A model generated the notes under the pieces. It was given only the letters and a program-made list of their open reading frames with translations. It searched no databases and had not been told where the DNA came from. DNA of 9,648 nucleotides from an uncultured Lachnospiraceae bacterium (GTDB lineage: Bacteria; Bacillota; Clostridia; Lachnospirales; Lachnospiraceae), in assembly GCA_947178465.1 (NCBI GenBank), contig CAMWYL010000100.1, positions 1 to 9,648 of the forward strand, in the 5' to 3' direction. The position numbers and the translations under genes were made by a program. Positions 1-6,904 of the stretch are shown here, in pieces (position 1 is the first letter of the stretch; each line of letters opens with the position of its first letter).

Positions 1-852
1 TCTTTCCGTCTGTTGGTTATAGTAAATCAGGCACTCGTAATTATCGGCGCCGATTTTCCGCGGACTTTTTTCATAATTTGCAAATTGCATCATTGCGCGT
101 TCCAGGGCATTGCGTTTGTCCTTTATGATAATACGCGCGGGCTCGCGGTAATAGGAGTGTTTCAGCGATTTATTGGTGTCAGGAAGTCGGTTTACGGTTT
201 TGCCGGTGGATATTATATTAACAATACGGCTCAGGTTCAGGATTTCAATTCTCGGGTTCCGCTGTAAATGAGATTCGACTGCCAATAACCGAAAGCGGTC
301 GTTCTTTATGGAGTATTCGAGGCGGCAGGGCAGATAACGGTGATGCACGCGATGGTTCAGGCGTGATTCGTAAAGGATATCCAAATATTCGTGATTTTGG
401 ATTGCTTTCATAATAAGCTGAAAGTGTTTCCTGTAATCCGGATTTTGATAGTCGTCCTTGTCAGCGAAGCGATCATAATAATAGAAATCATCTGCCTGAT
501 AAAGTGGTTCAACGTCCGCAAACACCGTATTAATATGCGAGATTTCCTCGTCGCTGAGGAAAAGACGTATCTTATCATCCGTAAGAATCGCCTTTATGTA
601 AGCCCTTTGCAGTCCGGTGAGCGGGACATAAAAGTCCGTGGAGAATTTAGAGCGCAGGATACCGTTCTGCTTTTCATAAAAGCCCCATCCGTGCTCCGTG
701 AGCTTTGGGAGCAGATAGAGAATGCTTTCCTCAAAGCAGTCATTTTGAATGCGGTAATGCAGTTCCTTTTCGGAGATACACTTTTTCGCCTCAATCAGGG
801 ATTTGATTACCTGAAAGTAGCAGTTATAGACTTCTGAAAACAGCTCGGTCAT
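1..852 (-). CDS. WYL-domain protein, second gene of pair (partial, C-terminus beyond left edge)
   Basis: An open frame of 284 codons runs from an ATG at 852 to the window edge with no stop, so the C-terminus is missing. The start overlaps the stop of the upstream gene (ATGA) and has a GGAGG Shine-Dalgarno at 860-864 on the minus strand, seven bases upstream, which points to translational coupling. The first 100 or so residues are mixed helical with no clear motif. Residues about 160-220 look like a WYL domain: a stretch reading HRYLPCRLEYSIKNDRFRLL is followed by a short beta segment, IEILNLSRIVNI, which matches the usual '..R..RI..i' ending. After about residue 240, material like the start of a WCX C-terminal domain begins. 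WYL proteins are usually ligand-sensing transcription regulators. An N-terminal DNA-binding domain is not obvious here, so this may be a partner of the first WYL protein rather than an independent DNA binder (inference). Confidence 0.8.
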   Translation of the reverse strand, partial: MTELFSEVYNCYFQVIKSLIEAKKCISEKELHYRIQNDCFEESILYLLPKLTEHGWGFYEKQNGILRSKFSTDFYVPLTGLQRAYIKAILTDDKIRLFLSDEEISHINTVFADVEPLYQADDFYYYDRFADKDDYQNPDYRKHFQLIMKAIQNHEYLDILYESRLNHRVHHRYLPCRLEYSIKNDRFRLLAVESHLQRNPRIEILNLSRIVNIISTGKTVNRLPDTNKSLKHSYYREPARIIIKDKRNALERAMMQFANYEKSPRKIGADNYECLIYYNQQTER

Positions 853-2108
853 TTGCATTCCTCCATATTTTCATTTTCCTCAAAATACATGCGATACATC
901 GCCGCGAAATCCCTCTGAAAAAGCCGGTTGAGTTTCGGGTCGTCTGATTCGATTGACATGATTCTTCCGATGAAAGTGCGAATCCACGGCAGCATCTCAT
1001 TTGCGTCAAATACATCCGTCTCATAACAAAAGGTATCAGGAGCGATGCGGCGGATACTGCCGCCTTTTCCCTCGCGTTCCAGACGGTTCAGAATATAAGC
1101 CTCGGAATGTTCGCTGATATGCAGCGTCAGCTTCACACGCTCCAAATGCCTGTGATTACCGTTTTGAAAGGAAACGCCCCATGCAAATGCCTTGTTTTTT
1201 TCCAAGCTCTCTCTGACTTCCTTATAATCGGTATACGGCTCTTTGGATTCCACATTTTTTATGGCGTCCAGCCGTACAGATGTAAAGCGCTTTGCTTTGG
1301 GGAGATAAAGGCACAGGTAGCGTCGTCCCGTTCGGGTACTGATAAAGATTTTTAACGGAACGCCTTCTGTTTCCTGAAAAACTTCTGATTTGGTGCTTTT
1401 GATGTTTAACAGCACTGTCTTTTCTTCGTGCATGGCCTCAAGAAGGGAGCGCAGTATTTCGTCCTCCAAGGTATGAACAAAGAAGCTGTGCTTAATGCGG
1501 AAAATATTATTTTGGAGAGAAGCATTCTCCATAATGGTATTTCCCACGATTCCAAGCGGAGAGGAAAGCTGATAAAATTTGACCGCATCGGCCAGATGAG
1601 GATGTGCGGACAGCAATTCCCGAAACGGCTGCCTGAGGCTGTACAGGATTTCCCTGCCGCTTTTTTCCTTTGACAGAATACCGTCTTTGGCATATTGGTT
1701 GCATTTCCGGCGGACGATTTGCGGGTCGAACATGACGTCATATTCCGCGAGAATGCCGTCTGTTATTTCCTCCGCTGTATTTGGGGCAAATTCCCGCAGA
1801 TAATCTAAAATATAGAAATGCAGCATAATATCATTGTCCGTGAAGCTTTTTGCCTTCCACACACGGTATAGCGGATTCGTGTCAAGCAGATTGCTGTCGA
1901 TGGACAGGTAGATATTCTTTCCGTTTGCGTTATAATCCTGCCTGACATAGCCGGACAGCCAGCTCTCCAGTCTGCGGCGCTCGTTATCATAGGTACGGCC
2001 GCTCCAGCCGCTGAATTCGTCGCGTTTCTTAAAGCCATATACAAAAAAGTCGCGGACATATTCACGGCTTTTGGAAAAGGACTTGATTAACTCTTTAAAT
2101 TCCGACAT
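849..2108 (-). CDS. WYL-domain transcriptional regulator, first gene of pair
   Basis: This encodes a 419-residue protein. Residues about 100-158 look like a winged helix-turn-helix: AEEITDGILAEYDV, then IVRRKCNQYAKDGIL, then a basic wing. Residues about 215-290 look like a WYL domain, with VPLKIFISTRTGRRYLCLYL and KRFTSVRLDAIKNVE being the recognisable core; RYL stands where many members have WYL. Residues about 322-410 fit the WCX C-terminal extension that often follows. The order wHTH-WYL-WCX is that of WYL repressors or activators, which sense nucleic acid or nucleotide ligands and in several known cases control phage-defence operons (BrxR and CapW types). The ATG at 2108 has a GAAGG ribosome binding site seven bases upstream. 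It is the promoter-proximal gene of a leftward operon and overlaps the next gene by four bases. Its target is unknown. The family call is firm; the role in defence is only a possibility. Confidence 0.85.
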   Translation of the reverse strand: MSEFKELIKSFSKSREYVRDFFVYGFKKRDEFSGWSGRTYDNERRRLESWLSGYVRQDYNANGKNIYLSIDSNLLDTNPLYRVWKAKSFTDNDIMLHFYILDYLREFAPNTAEEITDGILAEYDVMFDPQIVRRKCNQYAKDGILSKEKSGREILYSLRQPFRELLSAHPHLADAVKFYQLSSPLGIVGNTIMENASLQNNIFRIKHSFFVHTLEDEILRSLLEAMHEEKTVLLNIKSTKSEVFQETEGVPLKIFISTRTGRRYLCLYLPKAKRFTSVRLDAIKNVESKEPYTDYKEVRESLEKNKAFAWGVSFQNGNHRHLERVKLTLHISEHSEAYILNRLEREGKGGSIRRIAPDTFCYETDVFDANEMLPWIRTFIGRIMSIESDDPKLNRLFQRDFAAMYRMYFEENENMEECK

Positions 2109-2123
2109 ATAAAAACCTTCATT

Positions 2124-2208
2124 TCCGTTTGGGGTGTTTTTCCCATTATAGCATATATAGCATAAAATGGCGCGAAATGTAAAAATTAATCCTTGTCTCC
2201 GTTTGGGG
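2124..2208. repeat. Paired 11-bp direct repeat flanking the WYL promoter
   Basis: TCCGTTTGGGG occurs at 2124-2134 and again at 2198-2208, 74 bp apart. The similarity extends leftward to a CCTT in both copies if one gap is allowed. One copy lies in the untranslated leader of the WYL operon and the other upstream of its promoter, a layout typical of an operator pair. It is a candidate binding site for the WYL regulator itself; that assignment is inference. Confidence 0.5.
2145..2153 (-). promoter_or_regulatory. Extended -10 promoter of the WYL operon
   Basis: On the minus strand the sequence reads TGCTATAAT, a perfect extended -10 element, about 37 bases upstream of the first WYL start codon. 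The hexamer 17 bases further upstream (2168-2173, GCGCCA) is a poor -35, which is normal for extended -10 promoters. It is bracketed by two copies of TCCGTTTGGGG. Confidence 0.6.
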
Positions 2209-2334
2209 ATTATGATAAAGTGAAATCGTGAGAACCGTCAAATTTCTTGGGAATATCCCCGATTTTTCCGTATACTGTAAAACCGGCCCGTATACACGAA
2301 TTTCAGTTTCAGAAAATAAATTCGCATTTTAGTG

Positions 2335-2363
2335 TTGACACAAACGAACAAATGTTTTATAGT
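2335..2363 (+). promoter_or_regulatory. recA promoter (sigma-A type)
   Basis: TTGACA at 2335-2340, a 17-base spacer and TATAGT at 2358-2363 form a near-consensus vegetative promoter. Transcription should begin at about 2370, leaving a leader of roughly 40 bases before recA. The spacer and -10 overlap the left LexA-like box, so a bound repressor would block RNA polymerase. Confidence 0.85.
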
Positions 2364-2388
2364 AGAAAACAGGTAAAACATTTGTTCT
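2345..2388. promoter_or_regulatory. Twin LexA operators (SOS boxes) of recA
   Basis: The left box CGAACAAATGTTTT (2345-2358) and the right box AAAACATTTGTTCT (2375-2388) are reverse complements of each other at 13 of 14 positions. The perfect inverted repeat is 2346-2359 against 2374-2387. Each box fits the relaxed clostridial LexA pattern GAAC-N4-GTTT/C, related to the Bacillus consensus CGAAC-N4-GTTCG. Each has one good half-site (GAAC) and one degenerate half-site. The box centres are 30 bp apart, about three helical turns, so two LexA dimers would sit on the same face. The left box covers the promoter spacer and -10, and the right box covers the transcription start. LexA-type control of recA is established for the family; the use of both boxes is inferred. 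Confidence 0.8.
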
Positions 2389-2408
2389 AAAAGAAAAGGA
2401 GTAGGAAC

Positions 2409-3503
2409 ATGGAAAAAGAAGAAAAATTAAAGGCATTGGATGCCGCACTTAGCCAGATAGAGAGACAATATGGAAAGGGAGCAGTGATGAAGCTGGGGGA
2501 CCCCACCGCGCAGATGAATGTCGAGACCATCCCGACAGGTTCGTTGAGCCTTGATATCGCGCTGGGCCTTGGCGGGATTCCCAAGGGCAGAATCGTGGAA
2601 ATTTACGGTCCTGAGTCCTCTGGTAAGACGACCGTAACATTACATATGATTGCAGAGGTGCAGAAGCGGGGCGGTATCGCAGGCTTTATTGATGCGGAGC
2701 ATGCATTGGACCCCGTATATGCCAAGAATATCGGCGTGGATGTGGATAATCTGTATATTTCGCAGCCGGACAACGGCGAACAGGCGTTGGAAATCACAGA
2801 GACGATGGTTCGTTCCGGTGCGATTGATATTGTCGTGGTGGACTCCGTGGCGGCGTTGGTGCCCAAGGCGGAGATTGACGGTGATATGGGTGATTCCCAT
2901 GTCGGTCTGCAGGCACGATTGATGTCGCAGGCGCTTCGTAAGCTTACGGCCGTTATCAGCAAGTCGAATTGTACGGTTGTCTTTATCAATCAGCTTCGTG
3001 AGAAGGTTGGCGTTATGTTTGGCAATCCTGAGACAACGACAGGCGGACGTGCGCTTAAGTTCTATTCTTCTGTCCGCCTTGATGTCAGAAGAATTGAGTC
3101 CTTGAAGCAAAGCGGCGAGGTCATGGGAAACAGAACCCGTGTAAAGGTCGTAAAGAATAAGATTGCGCCGCCGTTTAAGGAAGCGGAGTTTGATATTATG
3201 TTCGGAGAGGGAATCTCATCAGAGGGAGACATTTTGGACTTGGCCGCGAATGTCAATATTGTTGTGAAGAGCGGCGCGTGGTACGCGTATGACGGCAATA
3301 AGATTGGACAGGGACGCGAGAATGCGAAGCAGTATCTGCGGGATAACCCGGAGGTTTGCAGTGAGATAGAGAATAAGGTGCGTGCACACTTCGGACTTCA
3401 GGGGGCAAAGATTGAGCCCCCGGCAGAGGAGAAGACTGAGAGTAAGGAAAAGGCAAAGTCGTCCAAATCAGCAAAGGCTGAGGGACTGGCAGCAGCAGAA
3501 TAG
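2409..3503 (+). CDS. recA: RecA recombinase
   Basis: This encodes 364 residues, a normal RecA length. RecA polymerises on single-stranded DNA, drives homologous pairing and strand exchange, and promotes self-cleavage of LexA to switch on the SOS response. The Walker A motif GPESSGKT lies at residues 67-74, the conserved glutamate of the ATPase at E97, the Walker B strand IDIVVVDS at about 139-146, and the FINQLREKVGVMFGNPETTT block (loop L2 region) at about 193-212. The tail is rich in Lys and Glu, as in other RecA proteins. The ATG at 2409 has an AGGAG ribosome binding site at 2397-2401, seven bases upstream. It is followed 19 bp later by recX, with no terminator between them, so the two are probably co-transcribed from the SOS-controlled promoter. 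No key residue is missing. Confidence 0.98.
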   Translation: MEKEEKLKALDAALSQIERQYGKGAVMKLGDPTAQMNVETIPTGSLSLDIALGLGGIPKGRIVEIYGPESSGKTTVTLHMIAEVQKRGGIAGFIDAEHALDPVYAKNIGVDVDNLYISQPDNGEQALEITETMVRSGAIDIVVVDSVAALVPKAEIDGDMGDSHVGLQARLMSQALRKLTAVISKSNCTVVFINQLREKVGVMFGNPETTTGGRALKFYSSVRLDVRRIESLKQSGEVMGNRTRVKVVKNKIAPPFKEAEFDIMFGEGISSEGDILDLAANVNIVVKSGAWYAYDGNKIGQGRENAKQYLRDNPEVCSEIENKVRAHFGLQGAKIEPPAEEKTESKEKAKSSKSAKAEGLAAAE

Positions 3504-3522
3504 AGATGGCAGGTAGATTGCG

Positions 3523-4137
3523 ATGATGGTAACAGATATAGCGGAGCTGTCAAAGACAAAGGTAAAGGTCTGCACCGATAATGGTGAGACCTTTGCTCTT
3601 TATAAGGGGGAGCTTCGGAAGCTTTGCATTGAAAAAGAGAAAGAGCTTCCGGAGGATGTGTATCGTCAGATTATGGATGAAATACTGTCCAAAAGAGCGA
3701 AGCTTCGATGTATGAACCTGTTGAAAAGCAGGGATTACACGGAGTACCGGCTTCGGATGAAGCTGAGGCAGGGGTTCTATCCTGATGAAATAATTGATGA
3801 GGCGCTTGCGTATGTGCGTTCTTATGGATATATTGATGATGTCAGATATGCAGGGAGCTATATTGAGCAGGCAGGGAGCGTGAAGAGCAGGAAACAGATA
3901 GAGAATTGTCTGTTGCAAAAGGGCATATCAAAAACAGATATAGAGAAGGCCTATGAACGGTATGCTGCGGAGGACGACTTCATAGATGAGAATGCCGTTA
4001 TCGAACGACTTCTTGCGAAAAAACATTACGACCACAGGAATGCAACCTATGAGGAGCGTCAGAAAATTATCGGTTTTTTATATCGAAAGGGTTTTTCTTT
4101 GGATAACATATATCAGGCTGTTGAGAGAGGAGAATGA
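3523..4137 (+). CDS. recX: Regulatory protein RecX
   Basis: This encodes 204 residues. RecX binds RecA filaments and modulates (usually dampens) their growth and ATPase activity. The recognisable part is the array of three-helix repeats: residues about 66-120 contain NLLKSRDYTEYRLRMKL followed by GFYPDEIIDEALAYV and a GYIDDVRYA segment, the classic RecX core. A second repeat follows (RKQIENCLLQKGIS), then a third near the C-terminus (RQKIIGFLYRKGFSLDNIYQAV). The start could be the ATG at 3523 or the one at 3526; a weak AGG at 3511-3513 favours 3523. The short gap after recA and weak ribosome binding site fit lower expression from the same mRNA, as is usual for recX. The TGA at 4135-4137 sits inside a region that also provides the Shine-Dalgarno of the next gene. 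Confidence 0.93.
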   Translation: MMVTDIAELSKTKVKVCTDNGETFALYKGELRKLCIEKEKELPEDVYRQIMDEILSKRAKLRCMNLLKSRDYTEYRLRMKLRQGFYPDEIIDEALAYVRSYGYIDDVRYAGSYIEQAGSVKSRKQIENCLLQKGISKTDIEKAYERYAAEDDFIDENAVIERLLAKKHYDHRNATYEERQKIIGFLYRKGFSLDNIYQAVERGE

Positions 4138-4140
4138 TAA

Positions 4141-5232
4141 GTGGAAAAAAGGGAAAAATTGGAGGCAATTCAAGCGTTACGTGCATTGGCATTTATTGGA
4201 ATATTGTGTCAACATTGTAGCGTGGCAAGATTGGGAACATGGGGAGTGTCTGTATTTTTTGTTTTATCCGGATTTATTCTTACGTTTACATCATTACGTG
4301 AAGGAAGACAATTTTCACCCGGAATACGTAGGGGGGTATTATTTTCGCTTTTTAAGATTAATAAATTATATTTAACACATGTAGTTACTACATCTGCTGT
4401 ATTAGTGTTGACACTATATTCAATGTATGTTGATGGCAATTTGAACCAGTGGCCGAAACAGCTATTTTATTTAATTGTAAATTTGTTATTGGTTCAGGAT
4501 TGGTTTAGAGCGGAGGCAATAAGGTGCTCACTTAATGGGGTAGCATGGTACTTGTCAGCTATGACATTTCTGTACTTTATTTTTCCGTTCATTTTCCCTG
4601 TCATTAAAAAATATAAAATACATAAAAGTGGAGTCACCGTTTTGAGCATTACCTATATAGTGCAGATAATTATTACTGTGCTAATGCGAAATACAGAGTC
4701 TTATTTCACCTATTTTTTTCCTGTATATAGATGTTTTGATTTTTTTTCCGGATGCAATATGGGGTATTTATTTTACTGTAATAGTATCAGCAATGCGGCT
4801 ATGAAAGTATATAATGAAGAAAACACTAAGAAATATACTTTGTTTGAGGTTTTAGGAATAATATTAGTGGTCGTAGCGATTTATGTTAATTGGAATATAA
4901 CGAAAGGGCTGGAGTGGATTAACAATTCTTTATTATATTTACCTTCATCCTGTGTAGTGATATATTTGTTTGCTTGTGAAAAAGGGATGATAACAAGATT
5001 CTTAAGAAATAAAATATTAATAGACATAGGAAACATTAGCGGATATGCATTCTTAATTCATCAAACAATTTTGTACTATTTTCAAGCTGTTTATTACAAA
5101 ATTTTTGATAAATATGTTGAGCCTATTGTACAAGTAATATGTGTTTTCTTCTTAACGATAGTTGTTACGAAAGCATGGGTATTTGTGTGTGCACATTTCC
5201 ATTGTAAGACCATCCATAAAGTCACCTCTTAG
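4141..5232 (+). CDS. Membrane acyltransferase, acyltransferase-3 family
   Basis: This encodes 363 residues, rich in hydrophobic segments (about eight to ten likely membrane helices). The N-terminus carries the acyltransferase-3 signature: RALAFIGILCQH with Arg14 and the presumed catalytic His25, then GVSVFFVLSGFILT at residues 35-48. Members move acetyl or other acyl groups onto cell-surface sugars, O-antigen-like polymers, peptidoglycan or lipids; the substrate cannot be told here. GTG at 4141 is used as start: a stop codon lies immediately upstream, and GAGAGGAG at 4125-4132 is eight bases away, inside recX. Composition differs strongly from the neighbours: the gene is AT-rich (roughly one third G+C by eye), with many TTA, ATA and AAA codons, whereas recA, recX and the downstream remnant are near half G+C. 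This suggests recent acquisition. It has no visible promoter of its own and no terminator, so it is probably read from the recA-recX transcript. Confidence 0.85.
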   Translation: MEKREKLEAIQALRALAFIGILCQHCSVARLGTWGVSVFFVLSGFILTFTSLREGRQFSPGIRRGVLFSLFKINKLYLTHVVTTSAVLVLTLYSMYVDGNLNQWPKQLFYLIVNLLLVQDWFRAEAIRCSLNGVAWYLSAMTFLYFIFPFIFPVIKKYKIHKSGVTVLSITYIVQIIITVLMRNTESYFTYFFPVYRCFDFFSGCNMGYLFYCNSISNAAMKVYNEENTKKYTLFEVLGIILVVVAIYVNWNITKGLEWINNSLLYLPSSCVVIYLFACEKGMITRFLRNKILIDIGNISGYAFLIHQTILYYFQAVYYKIFDKYVEPIVQVICVFFLTIVVTKAWVFVCAHFHCKTIHKVTS

Positions 5233-5247
5233 TCTGATAAAAGGGTA

Positions 5248-6667
5248 TTGGCTTTGATCGGAGCAACCGAGGCGTATATGATCCTTTCGATGTTATATGC
5301 GATCATACTCCATACAGCAGCGGGGACATATATTCAGTTGGTGATATTTGCGGTATTACTTGCAGTCAGCATTGCGGGATTTGCATTTTTTAAGGGCAGC
5401 CAGGCCTGCGGACGGGTAGTGACCGGTTCGGGAGCAGTGGTCTATCTGGTGTTGATGTGCCTTGGCTCTGAGGAGCTTACATATGTGTATGCGTTCCCGA
5501 TACTGATAGCATCTATTATGTATCTGAATAAGAATTATGTGCTGGCAGGTTCATTGGTAATTGTTATTGCCAATATTGTCAGAACAGTGAGAGACATTTC
5601 TTCCGGCAGTATGAATGTCGGTTATGCCATGATTCGATGGGTGATGACGATATTGATTTGTGTCGCGGCTTATGTTGTAATGCAAGTCATTCAGCGGTTC
5701 AATGAGGATAATGTCGCGAGTATTCAGGATTCGGCGGATCGACAGGCAGAGATATCGAAACAGATGGTGTCCATCGCGGATGAAATCGGCAGGAATTTTG
5801 CCAGTGTCAGTGAGATGCCGGCGGAGCTGAAGGCAGGCATTGATGCGGATAATTTTACAATTAGCAATATCGCGGAAAGTACGGAGAGCACTGCACAGGT
5901 AAAACAGGAGCAGGCGCAGATATGTACATTCGTACAGGAGAGCTCGGATGAGGTCGAGAAGGATACCACGAGAGTAGAGACAGCGGCTAAAAACACCTCA
6001 AAGAACGTGGCGGAGGGGACGGCTCTGGTGCATGAGCTGAAGGAACAGGCTGAGGGCGTGGAACAGGCAAGCAGGGAGAACGTGGAGGTAACGTCAAGAC
6101 TGATATTCCTTGTTAACAGCGTAGAGAGTATTGTGGGCGATATTCTGAATATATTCTCACAGACAAATCTTCTGGCGTTGAATGTGTCCATTGAGGCGTC
6201 GGAGCGGAAGACCGGCAAAGGCTTTGCGGTGGTTGCTGATGAGATCAGACAGCTTTCAGAGCAGACCAAGGAGGCAACAAACCGTATCACAGGTATTATC
6301 AATGAACTGACGGAAGATGCGAAGAGCGCTTCGGACAGTCCGGATAATTCTGTGGAATACATTAAGCGACAGACAGAGAAAATAGAGGTTGCGAGGGAGA
6401 AATTCGAGAGCTTTGACAGGGAGGTAGAGTAGCTGTCGAGCAGCATCCGCCATAGGGACAAGACCATAGCGGACATTTTGCAGGCAACGGGCGTTATTTC
6501 CAAACAGTATTTCCCATATGTCCGCGACCGGCGAAAAGGTTGCGGTCGCTTTGGGAGAAAGTGTAAAGACCGCCTCCCACACTGTAAGCAGAATGGAGGA
6601 GTGCAATCGAGTATTGGAAAATATCAAGGTGCCGGCGGGGCAGCTTGAGGCATGTGCAAGGCAATAA
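5248..6667 (+). pseudogene. Decayed methyl-accepting chemotaxis protein gene
   Basis: The frame from about 5248 encodes several hydrophobic helices (residues about 5-155, a membrane sensor without a large extracellular domain). A long helical signalling region follows, ending in a recognisable receptor hairpin: QTNLLALNVSIEA, then GKGFAVVADEIRQLSEQTKEA. Chemoreceptors signal through CheA and CheW to the flagellar motor. The gene is broken in several ways. No ATG start or proper ribosome binding site exists; only TTG codons at 5248 and 5254 are available, and the open frame reaches back to the stop of the acyltransferase, so the 5' end appears lost. The hairpin tip normally reads SIEAARAGEAGKGF but here reads SIEASERKTGKGF, one residue short. 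A TAG at 6430-6432 stops the frame, but receptor-like sequence continues (LSSSIR...ADILQATGVIS). At 6502-6505 an extra base shifts the frame, and the rest (MSATGEKVAVALGESVKTAS through VLENIK to a TAA at 6665) follows in the shifted frame. Confidence 0.85.
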
Positions 6668-6749
6668 TGCTGTGATTTTCGGGAATATCCGCATTATGTT
6701 TTTGATAAAATTCGGGACAAGATTTAATCGAATTTTGAATTGATTACTA

Positions 6750-6778
6750 TTGACATAACCGGCCATAAAGGGTAAAAT
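6750..6778 (+). promoter_or_regulatory. rny promoter (sigma-A type)
   Basis: TTGACA at 6750-6755, a 17-base spacer and TAAAAT at 6773-6778 make a near-consensus promoter. Transcription would begin near 6785, giving a leader of about 120 bases before the RNase Y start codon. It lies between the chemoreceptor remnant and rny and gives rny its own strong promoter. Confidence 0.8.
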
Positions 6779-6808
6779 TGATATGTTGTAATATCAGCAT
6801 CTGATTCT

Positions 6809-6900
6809 TGCACAGAATGTGCATTTGAATAATATGCAGTCGGAATACATTTTATTCCGCTTGAGATTGTACAATGAAAACTAAATAAGGAGGTGCTCCT
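6809..6900 (+). promoter_or_regulatory. Structured rny leader with three hairpins, last one over the ribosome binding site
   Basis: Three perfect small inverted repeats lie in the predicted leader: TGCACA-gaa-TGTGCA (6809-6823), CGGAATA-cattt-TATTCCG (6841-6859) and AGGAG-gtg-CTCCT (6888-6900). The third contains the Shine-Dalgarno AGGAGG of rny, so its stem would hide the ribosome binding site. None is followed by a U-run, so they are not terminators. Post-transcriptional control of rny is a reasonable but unproven reading. Confidence 0.5.
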
Positions 6901-6904
6901 GTAC

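Noticed and set aside
391..837. 148-codon plus-strand frame opposite the second WYL gene
   Set aside because: The minus-strand frame is longer, continuous to the window edge, coupled to the upstream gene and has WYL-domain features; the plus frame has no ribosome binding site and no recognisable protein.
2249..2258. GGGAATATCC shared by the recA upstream region and the stretch before rny (6681-6690)
   Set aside because: A ten-base match between two places in a window of this size is expected by chance many times over.
2640..3110. Minus-strand frames inside recA
   Set aside because: They are complement shadows of a clearly real recA; they have no start signals and no recognisable domains.
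5724..6503. 259-codon minus-strand frame opposite the chemoreceptor remnant
   Set aside because: It is Ser/Leu-rich, as expected from the complement of helical receptor repeats, and the plus strand shows clear receptor motifs.
6707..6736. Inverted repeat AAAATTCG / CGAATTTT after the chemoreceptor remnant as a terminator
   Set aside because: The stem is AT-rich with a 14-base loop and is not followed by a T-run, so it would be a poor terminator.
6893..6904. In-frame GTG at 6893 as the rny start
   Set aside because: It lies within the Shine-Dalgarno itself and would add four residues not expected before the membrane helix; the ATG at 6905 is well placed.
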